Below the pieces are notes generated by a model. That model was not told where the DNA came from, searched no databases, and worked only from the letters and a program-made list of their open reading frames with translations. Position numbers and translations under genes: made by a program. Below are positions 8,721 through 15,922 of a stretch of DNA of 38,776 nt, in pieces. Source of the DNA: Chitinophagales bacterium (lineage in GTDB: Bacteria; Bacteroidota; Bacteroidia; Chitinophagales; CAIOSU01); contig JAGYJT010000026.1 of the NCBI GenBank assembly GCA_018401955.1, positions 1 to 38,776 of the forward strand, given 5' to 3'. Positions within the stretch are counted from its first letter, which is position 1. Every line of letters begins with the position of its first letter.

Positions 8721-10055
8721 TTACAAGAAGGTATCTTCGGTTTTTACCGCTGCCTTCTCTTTCTTCTTTACAAAGTTTTTATCCAACAGGGTTCTTACGG
8801 CACCATAGCCACTAAACTTGGTTCGCATTACTTGCTTAATAACATCATTGTTTAATTTGGTATAGTTGCTGGCCAACGAAAAGGTGAGGTCGGCAATTTT
8901 ATTTTTATAGTCAGCATAATAGTATTTATAGCTTTCCATATCCTCGGCACTCAATATCAAGTTTTTGTTATCGTCAAACTGCTTGGTTACAAACGGCTCA
9001 TTAGCTTTAATGAGCTCAAACTCGGTTATTATTTTTTGAAGTACATCCAAGGTAGCTTTACTTGAATTGATAGCAGCAACTAATGACATTTCTTCTGCCT
9101 TGGTGGCATGTTCAACGGCCCCTTCGTAGTTAAAATTGATCAGGTCATTATAAACTAAGGCCATCTCGGCTTTATTAAAATTGTTTATCTGCATGTAGAG
9201 CTCGTTGGAAAGTTCGTATTGGCCATATTTTGAGGCTGCTTCTGCCAACTTTTCCAAACCGGCATTATCATTTTTCGCCACATACAAAGCAGCTATTTTT
9301 TGGTACTGAGGTTTGCCAGCATCAATGTTTCCGGTAGCAAACAAACGGTTGGCATAGCGCAAAAGGCCATCAATATTGCCGGCTTTTTCATAGGCTAAAT
9401 ATGCACTGCTGTAATCGCCGATTTTTTCATGTATTGCGCCAGCTGCGTTATAGCCTTCATCAGTATTCAATCGCTCGTAAGATTTAGCGGCCGAAGTATC
9501 CATGCCAGCCGCAATGTATCCGTCAGCAATCTTTTTTACATCCTCAAACGCTTTGCCCATAATATAGTACTCCAGTGCATTGTCGTATTGGCCCTTGCCC
9601 ATAGCGTAATAAAAGTCGCCTATGTTCTTATATCCAGCTTCTGGGTTTTCAGACTTTCGATAATTGGATACGGCACCTTTAATTAATTTGGCTACCTCTT
9701 TATCGTCGCCAGATTCACCAGCATCTGCTACCATAGCATCGCCAATTTTACCGTAGCCTGCTTTTTTTACTTCAGGGGTACCACGCAGGTAATACCTTGC
9801 GGCTGAAGCATAATCTTTTCCAGCAACCAGCGCATCACCAACGATTTCAAAAAGCTCTTTGCCCATTCCCGATTTCTCGTAAAGGTCTACCGCTTTTTCA
9901 ATCAACTCCCTTTTTTCGGTTGCATTGGTGCTCTCAACGCCTTTTGCTAAAAGCTCGTCTGCTTTAATCACATTTTTGTCTTGAGCAATCAACGTTGGTG
10001 CTATAAATAGGCAGCACATAATAGTAAGTAGCAAAGTTTTGGTGCGGTGTTTCAT
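8721..10055 (-). CDS. Exported TPR-like repeat protein
   Basis: A 444-residue protein with a signal peptide (about 1-25, cleavage near LIAQ). The rest is helical and repetitive, with recurring units of the type KIGDYSSAYLAYEKAGN, YASAARYYLRG and YDNALEYYIMGKA, as in tetratricopeptide or SEL-like arrays. The C-terminal third is less regular and ends in a Lys-rich stretch plus VKTEDTFL. It has no enzyme motif and no T9SS domain, so it is probably a periplasmic scaffold. The start is marked by a real Shine-Dalgarno (AGGAGG), rare here. Such proteins are common in Bacteroidota, and I cannot assign this one to a named gene. Confidence 0.75.
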   Translation of the reverse strand: MKHRTKTLLLTIMCCLFIAPTLIAQDKNVIKADELLAKGVESTNATEKRELIEKAVDLYEKSGMGKELFEIVGDALVAGKDYASAARYYLRGTPEVKKAGYGKIGDAMVADAGESGDDKEVAKLIKGAVSNYRKSENPEAGYKNIGDFYYAMGKGQYDNALEYYIMGKAFEDVKKIADGYIAAGMDTSAAKSYERLNTDEGYNAAGAIHEKIGDYSSAYLAYEKAGNIDGLLRYANRLFATGNIDAGKPQYQKIAALYVAKNDNAGLEKLAEAASKYGQYELSNELYMQINNFNKAEMALVYNDLINFNYEGAVEHATKAEEMSLVAAINSSKATLDVLQKIITEFELIKANEPFVTKQFDDNKNLILSAEDMESYKYYYADYKNKIADLTFSLASNYTKLNNDVIKQVMRTKFSGYGAVRTLLDKNFVKKKEKAAVKTEDTFL

Positions 10056-10063
10056 ATGGATCC

Positions 10064-10069
10064 CCCTCC
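10064..10069 (-). promoter_or_regulatory. Strong Shine-Dalgarno of the TPR gene
   Basis: The minus strand reads AGGAGGGGGATCCAT then ATG, so a full AGGAGG lies 9 bases before the start at 10055. Most starts in this window have no such motif, so it confirms this start and suggests efficient initiation. Confidence 0.65.
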
Positions 10070-10333
10070 TGAGGTAAGCGAATGTTAGTGGGTTAATGTT
10101 AGTATAAAAGTATTAACAATTTAATCAAAAACAAGCAGAAAAGCCAATCTGTTAATTAATTATTATCCACTGACAACCAGCTAGGTTTATATAAGTTTTG
10201 GGCAATTGCTTGAATTAATGCGAGAAGGGCATGTAGTAAGCAGGTAGAGAACTTATCAGCAACTAAAGGCAGTTGCCAAAGCACATAGCCAATTGCTGGC
10301 TAATTTTTAAAAGGGGTAGAATACCTGCGGGGG

Positions 10334-10834
10334 TTAAATCTTAGTCATTATTGCTGTGCACTCAGCGTACTCGCTGCCGCGGCTAAAACTGTATTCAAGC
10401 CTTATCTGACGTTGATTGACAAGAAACTCGCCAAAGCCTTGCACGGTGGTTGCACCTAAGTTTTGGCTCGCTATAAATATTTCGTTACCGATAATAGTGG
10501 CTTCTACTGAGCCAAAACCAAGAAAACTATTGATAACTACCGTGCTGATGTTGCCTCCTGAAGAGATAAACATGTTGTATTGATTGTTGGTGTTGCCCTG
10601 TAATGTATTTTCGCAGTTTTCAGATACCTGATAGTTACCTACAAACTTTTCGAAACTATAGGTATCGCAATTGGGTCCTTCAAAACCTGCGGCACAAACA
10701 CACTGCCCTTGAAAGCATACGGTATTGTTACCGTTGCATAACACGTTTTCACAGGTTTGTTTATCGCATGAGCTCCAAAATAAAACACCCAATAAAGTGA
10801 TAAGAATTAGCGGTAGAGAAAGTAGATACTTCAT
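10334..10834 (-). CDS. EGF-like lipoprotein
   Basis: A 166-residue protein starting with a hydrophobic signal that ends in a lipobox-like FWSSC, with C23 the likely lipidated cysteine. Residues 28-56 form an EGF-like module with six cysteines (C28, C33, C40, C45, C47, C56) in the pattern ending CVCAAGFEGPNC. The remainder is about 105 residues of beta-rich sequence with many Gly, Asn and Thr, like the small lipocalin- or adhesin-like domains found after such modules in Bacteroidota lipoproteins. It is probably tethered to the periplasmic or outer face of the outer membrane. No function can be assigned. The 278 bases between it and the TPR gene hold only short weak hairpins. Confidence 0.72.
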   Translation of the reverse strand: MKYLLSLPLILITLLGVLFWSSCDKQTCENVLCNGNNTVCFQGQCVCAAGFEGPNCDTYSFEKFVGNYQVSENCENTLQGNTNNQYNMFISSGGNISTVVINSFLGFGSVEATIIGNEIFIASQNLGATTVQGFGEFLVNQRQIRLEYSFSRGSEYAECTAIMTKI

Positions 10835-10929
10835 AGTTAGAAACTTAACAACGTTAGCTTACGTAAAACTAACAAACAATAGGTAGTAATGGCGTATGAA
10901 TGAGCGCTAAAGTTGTGTTTTTATTTTTG

Positions 10930-10975
10930 GACAGTTACCTTAAAACGGTCTCTTTAAAGGACGGTTTTGGCTGTC
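10930..10975. repeat. Nested imperfect inverted repeat
   Basis: GACAG (10930-10934) pairs with CTGTC (10971-10975). Inside it AAAACGGTC (10942-10950) pairs with GACGGTTTT (10960-10968) with one G-G mismatch, and the centre is the palindrome CTTTAAAG. It lies in the 298-base intergenic region before the exonuclease gene. It could be a folded leader or operator, or chance in AT-rich DNA. Confidence 0.3.
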
Positions 10976-11041
10976 ATGTAAAACGTAAAAGCTATATGAG
11001 GGCTTGTTTTTGGCTATTTGCATAAAAAGAATCTTAACGTG

Positions 11042-11072
11042 TTGACAAACCGAATTTTTTTCCATAGTTTAT
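11042..11072 (+). promoter_or_regulatory. Possible promoter of the exonuclease gene
   Basis: TTG at 11042-11044 and TAGTTTAT at 11065-11072 are 20 bases apart, as in Bacteroidota -33/-7 promoters (TTTG, TAnnTTTG). The -7 element has two mismatches. It would give a leader of about 55 bases. Confidence 0.35.
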
Positions 11073-11132
11073 ACAAAGCTAACAACCAGAACCACAAACT
11101 AACTTTAATATATGGCCTAAATCTACCTAACC

Positions 11133-12161
11133 ATGTCTCAACTGCTCGAATTTACCTCTAGCGGCATCTATTGCCCTATAGCCGATGTATATATTGACCC
11201 GTGGAGACCCGTTGACCGGGCCATCATAACCCATGCCCATGCAGACCATGCTCGCATAGGAAACAGAAGCTATTTGGCTCACAACGATTCAGTGCCATTA
11301 CTTAAGCATATGCTGGGGGAATATATTAGTATTGAAGGGGTGGAATACAACCAACCATTTTATATTAACGGGGTTCAGTTTTCACTCCATCCTGCAGGGC
11401 ATATATTGGGCTCGGCACAGGTGAGGGTTGAGTACAAGGGCGAAGTATGGGTAGTGACTGGCGATTTTAAATTGGTAGATGATAAAATCAGTCAGCCCTT
11501 TGAGCCTATTAAGTGTGATGTATTAATAACCGACTCTACCTTTGGCTTGCCCATTTTTGAATGGCAGCCACAGGAAATAGTTTTTGAGGATATTAATAAT
11601 TGGTGGCTTGAAAACTCTGAGAACGATAACCTTTCAGTAGTAATTGGGTATACTTTGGGCAAAACACAGCGCTTATTGCATCACCTAGAGCGTTCAATTG
11701 GTCCGGTTTATGCGCATGGTTCAATTGAGACCGTGAACAAGGTGCTACGCAAACAAGGCATAAATATACCAACTGTTGAGAAACTGGATATGAACAAGCC
11801 TTTGGAGCGCAACTCGCTCGTTTTAGCTATGCCTTCCATTATTTATTCCCCTTTAATCAAAGATTTATCTCCCTGTTCCATTGCAGCTGCATCGGGCTGG
11901 ATGAGCCTGCGCGGCGCGCGCAACACACCAAACATTGACAAGGGTTTCGTATTGTCAGATCATGCAGATTGGCACCAACTGATACAAAGCGTAAAAGAAA
12001 CGGGCGCCCGCAAGATATATCTAACCAGCAGTGGTTACTCATCAGCTTTTAGCCGTTGGCTTGAAGAAAATGGCTACGACGTAACTGAAGTAGAAACCAA
12101 GTTTACCGGCGAGATCAAAGAAATAGAAGAAACTTTGGGGGTGGGGGTGGATTCGTTTTGA
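11133..12161 (+). CDS. Ligase-associated DNA exonuclease (metallo-beta-lactamase fold)
   Basis: A 342-residue protein of the metallo-beta-lactamase/beta-CASP type. The metal-binding HAHADH motif is in ITHAHADHARIG near residue 35. Further motifs are HPAGHILGSAQ, VVTGDFKL and, near the C-terminus, FVLSDHADWHQL. The opening (LLEFTSSGIYCPIADVYIDPWRPV) is characteristic of the family annotated TIGR04122, which is usually encoded beside an ATP-dependent DNA ligase and a DEAD-box helicase and is thought to act in DNA repair. Neither partner is next to it here. It ends 10 bases before the convergent tyrS stop, with no room for a separate terminator. Confidence 0.85.
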   Translation: MSQLLEFTSSGIYCPIADVYIDPWRPVDRAIITHAHADHARIGNRSYLAHNDSVPLLKHMLGEYISIEGVEYNQPFYINGVQFSLHPAGHILGSAQVRVEYKGEVWVVTGDFKLVDDKISQPFEPIKCDVLITDSTFGLPIFEWQPQEIVFEDINNWWLENSENDNLSVVIGYTLGKTQRLLHHLERSIGPVYAHGSIETVNKVLRKQGINIPTVEKLDMNKPLERNSLVLAMPSIIYSPLIKDLSPCSIAAASGWMSLRGARNTPNIDKGFVLSDHADWHQLIQSVKETGARKIYLTSSGYSSAFSRWLEENGYDVTEVETKFTGEIKEIEETLGVGVDSF

Positions 12162-12171
12162 AGGACTTTTC

Positions 12172-13851
12172 TCAAAGCTTGCTTTTGGCCAACTCCTGGA
12201 CAGCTGCGCTTTCATCAGTTTCACTCATCTTCAAGAGTATTTGTCCCAGGCTATTTCCTTGCACTAACTCTATAGCCCTATACCTTACTAGGCTAGATGG
12301 ATCTTTTAATGCTTCCATTGTGAAGTGCAGCAAATCCTCTCCATTTTCATCATTTTTCATACTAGTTGTTAGCGAATAAATTCCAGCAGTACAAACTAAA
12401 CGAATGTATTTTGCAATTCCTTTTTTGGATTTGCCACTGATTTTATAAGTTTCAATTAACTCTTTATAACTTACAGAATGGATTTGGTTCCTAATATCGT
12501 CTATTATTTTTACTCGATGCTCCCTGTCTTTGCCAATAAGGTTTTCGGCCCAAGCAAGAATTTGAGGGTTGGTTTTTTTGGTTAAAACTAAAAGATGCTT
12601 CTTCCTACCATTTTGCACCCAAACCCAGGTGTCATTATTTAGGTCAGCTGGAGAAATAGTGGCTTTTTCGTCAGTTATTTTCTTTCCGTTAACAGCTAAT
12701 GCATTGCCTTTAATGGCTCGACGAACCTCACTTTTGCTAGAGAATACTGCGGAATCACTTAAAAAATCAACCAAGCTGAGGTCCTCGGCTAGTGCATCTT
12801 TGCTAAATATAAATTGTTTATCCTCGTCAAACAGGGATAGTAAATCTTCTTTTGAAAGGCTTTGTAAAGTTTCCAAAGGGTCATTCATAAAAAGAATGCC
12901 AGAGGTGTAAATTGCCTTTTCCAATTCCAATTCTCCATGAACCATTCTTGTTACTTCTGCTGCCAAACATTTTTGTAGGTTGTTGCGGCCAGGGTCTTGG
13001 CGGTGCTCTTCAATTAAGCTCTCAATGGTAGGTCGGTCAAGGAATGTAAAGATTTTGATAAACTTCTCTGCATCGGCATCGCTCACGTTCAACCAAAACT
13101 GGTAAAACTGGTATGGCGAGGTCATGTCAGCAGAAAGGAAAATATTGCCCTTCTCGCTTTTGCCAAACTTGGTGCCATCGGTTTTGGTTACCAGTGGGGT
13201 AGTAGCGGCATATACCTCGCCGCCTTCCATACGGCGTATCAATTCCACACCACTCACCAGGTTGCCCCATTGGTCGCTGCCGCCTAACTGCAACAGGCAG
13301 TTATACTGCTTGTATAGTTGCACAAAATCATAAGCTTGCAACAATTGGTAGCTAAACTCGGTATACGATATGCCGGTTTCCATGCGGCTCTTTACCGCAT
13401 CTTTGGCCAGCATGTAGTTTACTGTTAGGTGCTTGCCCACATCACGTAGGAAGGTAAGCACGTTCATATCTTTATAAAAGTCGTAGTTGTCAACCAATAT
13501 GGTCGGGTTTTTCTCGGCATCAAAATCCAAGAAATGACGCAACTGGGCCTCTACGTTCGCTTTGTTGGTGTTCAGTTGGTCAACCGTTTGTAGGTTGCGC
13601 TCTGCAGATTTACCCGATGGGTCGCCCACCATACCGGTGGCACCGCCCAACACCGCGATAGGCTGGTGTCCTGCGCGCTGAAAATGCTTAAGGATAATGA
13701 TTTGTACCAAGTTACCAATACCTAATGACGGGGCGGTTGGGTCAAACCCAATATACCCTCTAACTACGTCGCCCTTGTTCAATAATTCTTCGGTACCGGG
13801 TATTTCTTGGTGGAACAGTCCACGCCATTTCAGCTCTTCTATGAAGTTCAT
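12172..13851 (-). CDS. tyrS: Tyrosyl-tRNA synthetase with C-terminal helical extension
   Basis: A class I synthetase that charges tRNA-Tyr, 559 residues against a usual 420-430. Residues 1-330 are the catalytic domain. YIGFDPTAPSL at 33-43 leads into the HIGH position, which here reads GIGN (44-47) rather than HxGH. The nucleotide loop GGATGMVGDPSGK, the tyrosine/tRNA-site segment LLQLGGSDQWGN and the KFGKS loop (228-232) are normal. Residues of about 360-426 are the S4 RNA-binding domain, ending KKHLLVLTKK. Residues 427-559 are an in-frame, helix-rich extension, whose last 50 residues (EALKDPSSLVRYRAIELV) look HEAT-like. It is probably functional, since everything else is conserved. A -7-like TATTTTTG lies at 13904-13897 upstream. 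Confidence 0.92.
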   Translation of the reverse strand: MNFIEELKWRGLFHQEIPGTEELLNKGDVVRGYIGFDPTAPSLGIGNLVQIIILKHFQRAGHQPIAVLGGATGMVGDPSGKSAERNLQTVDQLNTNKANVEAQLRHFLDFDAEKNPTILVDNYDFYKDMNVLTFLRDVGKHLTVNYMLAKDAVKSRMETGISYTEFSYQLLQAYDFVQLYKQYNCLLQLGGSDQWGNLVSGVELIRRMEGGEVYAATTPLVTKTDGTKFGKSEKGNIFLSADMTSPYQFYQFWLNVSDADAEKFIKIFTFLDRPTIESLIEEHRQDPGRNNLQKCLAAEVTRMVHGELELEKAIYTSGILFMNDPLETLQSLSKEDLLSLFDEDKQFIFSKDALAEDLSLVDFLSDSAVFSSKSEVRRAIKGNALAVNGKKITDEKATISPADLNNDTWVWVQNGRKKHLLVLTKKTNPQILAWAENLIGKDREHRVKIIDDIRNQIHSVSYKELIETYKISGKSKKGIAKYIRLVCTAGIYSLTTSMKNDENGEDLLHFTMEALKDPSSLVRYRAIELVQGNSLGQILLKMSETDESAAVQELAKSKL

Positions 13852-13871
13852 GTGTTAATGGTTAATCAGTT

Positions 13872-13958
13872 ACTAGTTATTGGTTTATTTGGGATGCAAA
13901 AATACGGCAATTCAGCCGTTTTTTAACACAACCAATCAACTTATAACCAATATCTAGT
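13872..13958. repeat. Inverted repeat flanking the tyrS upstream region
   Basis: ACTAGTTATTGGTT (13872-13885) is matched at 13 of 14 bases by the reverse complement of AACCAATATCTAGT (13945-13958). The pair encloses the small terminator and the possible tyrS -7 element. The core TTATTGGTTT recurs at 36216-36280. Confidence 0.5.
13897..13926 (-). terminator. Small hairpin between the acidic protein gene and tyrS
   Basis: ACGGC (13904-13908) pairs with GCCGT (13915-13919) around a 6-base loop, with T-runs on both outer sides. On the minus strand it ends in GCCGTATTTTTG, which fits termination after the gene at 13969. It overlaps the TATTTTTG that could serve as the tyrS -7 element. Confidence 0.5.
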
Positions 13959-13968
13959 CAACTATTCC

Positions 13969-15060
13969 TTATGCAAATCTGCGCTCTACTATGCGGGCAA
14001 ATTGTTTTTGTACGGCATCTTTACCAGCCCAGTTGTATTTTGGGTATAGCTCTTTACTCATATAAGCTTCTGCATCTTCCAGTTTTTCAAACTGGTTGAG
14101 TTGGCGAATGGCCTTATCGTAATAATCGGCATCGCCACCAAACAACTCTTTGGTAAACACATATCGCTCACTAAGGTCAATCATCTCCCGCAGGTTCTTT
14201 CGGTTTTGAAACAGGAACTTGCTGCCTAAATCTTCTTTGCCCTCTCTGCTGAACATATCGTTAATAGAGCGTTTTGCTTCCGGTTCTTTCACCGGTGGCT
14301 CATACGAAAGAGGTGTTTCCACTATCGGTAGCTCAGGGCCAGTATTGGATGCTGGTTCATCCAAGGGCGCTTCAGGCAATGGTTCGGGTGCGCTGTTGGC
14401 TGTAAGTTCTTCAGGGTCTACAGGAGCGTTAACAAAACTTATTGGCTCCTCATCCGCAAGTGCTTCGGCATCTTCCGTGGTTTCTGCAGTTTCAGGTTCT
14501 GCTGGGGCTTCTTCAATTATAGCATCTTCATTGGGTTCTTCTACAGGTGCTGTTGGTTCAGTTACCGGAGCGGCTAAATCATCAAAAGCAAAATTAGCGG
14601 TAGTATCTTCATTAGTTTGCGTTTCTGCTGGTTCAGGCTCCACGGTCTCAATCGCATCGCTGTTGGTTACAGGCTCTTCAGCTGTAGCCTCTTCGGTTTC
14701 CAATTTTTCGGTTACATCGGGCTCCTTTGCATTATTTGTTGCCAGGTTGGTTACCTCTGGTTCGCTATCGGGCGCATCAACCGAGGCAATAGGTTGCTTA
14801 TCTGGCTCAGGCTGGGCAGCAGTATCAAAACTTGGCAGGGTAGTGGCTTCCTGTTTGTTATCCGGAATCGAAAATGAAGATTTGGCCAATGGCATTACCG
14901 GTAGGGCATCCGTTTGCTTGGTTAGCTCACTAATATAGGTGCGCAGCAGATCTATTTCTACGGGATGTATTTTGGAAGTACTAGCCAACTTGATGTTTAA
15001 ATGGGCTATTTTTTCCAATAATTCGGCAATATCGTAGTGTATTTGGTCTTTTGGGTTCAT
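13969..15060 (-). CDS. Acidic-linker protein with conserved ends, function unknown
   Basis: A 363-residue protein in three parts. Residues 1-65 are helical (DIAELLEKIAHLNIKLAS, then LLRTYISELTKQ). Residues of about 70-265 are a low-complexity linker dominated by Glu, Pro, Ala and Thr (EEPVTNSDAIETVEPEP and similar), surely disordered and highly acidic. Residues of about 268-363 are a compact basic-acidic domain opening RSINDMFSREGKEDLG, containing LSERYVFTKELFGGDADYYD and ending QFARIVERRFA. A folded C-terminal block of this kind recurs in unnamed Bacteroidota proteins. There is no signal peptide or membrane segment, so it is cytosolic. It is divergent from tdk with 68 bases between. No function can be assigned. 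Confidence 0.72.
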   Translation of the reverse strand: MNPKDQIHYDIAELLEKIAHLNIKLASTSKIHPVEIDLLRTYISELTKQTDALPVMPLAKSSFSIPDNKQEATTLPSFDTAAQPEPDKQPIASVDAPDSEPEVTNLATNNAKEPDVTEKLETEEATAEEPVTNSDAIETVEPEPAETQTNEDTTANFAFDDLAAPVTEPTAPVEEPNEDAIIEEAPAEPETAETTEDAEALADEEPISFVNAPVDPEELTANSAPEPLPEAPLDEPASNTGPELPIVETPLSYEPPVKEPEAKRSINDMFSREGKEDLGSKFLFQNRKNLREMIDLSERYVFTKELFGGDADYYDKAIRQLNQFEKLEDAEAYMSKELYPKYNWAGKDAVQKQFARIVERRFA

Positions 15061-15128
15061 CTTTACAGGTACTATTTCTATTTACGCCTTGAAATTATAA
15101 ATTTGGCCTCACGCCGCCAATTCTAATA

Positions 15129-15731
15129 ATGCACAATATGTTTACTGAGCCACACACAAGTAGAGAACGAAAAGGATGGATTGAAGTAATCTGTGGCTCT
15201 ATGTTTTCTGGCAAAACCGAAGAGCTCATCAGAAGACTTCGCCGGGCCGAGATAGCACAGCGCCGCATTAATATATTTAAACCAAGGGTTGACATACGCT
15301 ATCATGAAACGGATATAGTATCTCACAATGCAAATAACATACCATCTATTCCGGTTGACCATTCATCAGAAATTTTGCTTTTGGCAAATGATGTAGATGT
15401 GGTGGCCATTGATGAGGCGCAGTTTTTTGATGAAGGGGTGCTGGATGTAGTACAAGTATTATCGGCAAAAGGTATTAGGGTAATTGTTGCTGGTTTGGAT
15501 ATGGATTACCTTGGCAAGCCCTTTGGGCCAATGCCTATGTTAATGGCTGCTGCTGAGTATGTTACCAAGTTGCACGCTATATGTGTTACCTGTGGTGATA
15601 TTGCATCTCACTCGTTTAGGGTGGTACCCGATTCTAATAAAGTTTTGCTGGGCGAAACGGACTCATATGAGGCGCGATGCCGCAATTGCTTTGTACAAGG
15701 CATTAAACATGCAACCAAATTGCCAGTTTAG
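15129..15731 (+). CDS. tdk: Thymidine kinase (type II)
   Basis: A 200-residue cytosolic enzyme that phosphorylates thymidine to dTMP in pyrimidine salvage. It has the P-loop GSMFSGKT at 23-30 following IEVICG, the DEAQFF motif at 95-100 with E97 as the likely general base, and a zinc site of four cysteines at 152, 155, 184 and 187 (CVTC and CRNC). The length and motif order match the type II, zinc-containing bacterial enzymes. Either ATG 15129 or 15138 could be the start, and both precede the conserved region. It is transcribed away from the acidic-linker gene. Confidence 0.95.
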   Translation: MHNMFTEPHTSRERKGWIEVICGSMFSGKTEELIRRLRRAEIAQRRINIFKPRVDIRYHETDIVSHNANNIPSIPVDHSSEILLLANDVDVVAIDEAQFFDEGVLDVVQVLSAKGIRVIVAGLDMDYLGKPFGPMPMLMAAAEYVTKLHAICVTCGDIASHSFRVVPDSNKVLLGETDSYEARCRNCFVQGIKHATKLPV

Positions 15732-15810
15732 GTATCTGCTTAGTAGTTACATCTTGTAATTGGGTTTACTGAAATGTTACTTAATTATCAACAAATGTTA
15801 TCGTAGGCTA

Positions 15811-15841
15811 TTTGAAAAACCATAATTAATGTATAGTTTTG
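15811..15841 (+). promoter_or_regulatory. Consensus Bacteroidota promoter of the T9SS protein gene
   Basis: TTTG at 15811-15814 and TAGTTTTG at 15834-15841 are separated by 19 bases, an exact match to the phylum's -33 (TTTG) and -7 (TAnnTTTG) elements. The expected transcript start near 15846 would give a leader of about 75 bases, AT-rich and unstructured. Confidence 0.75.
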
Positions 15842-15922
15842 ATTTTCTGAAAAGTAACCTAGCCTAACTTTTATTCTTATTTTTTTGAATTTTTGCCTTT
15901 AACCTAAACTATTTTATATCTC

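Noticed and set aside
10287..10308. A short hairpin AGCCA/TGGCT followed by T-rich sequence
   Set aside because: Five pairs only, and no plus-strand gene upstream; the T-run is on the wrong side for the minus-strand lipoprotein gene.
14219..14938. A 239-residue plus-strand ORF rich in Ser, Gly and Ala
   Set aside because: It is the antisense of the acidic Glu/Pro/Ala linker; repetitive codons keep the opposite frame open.
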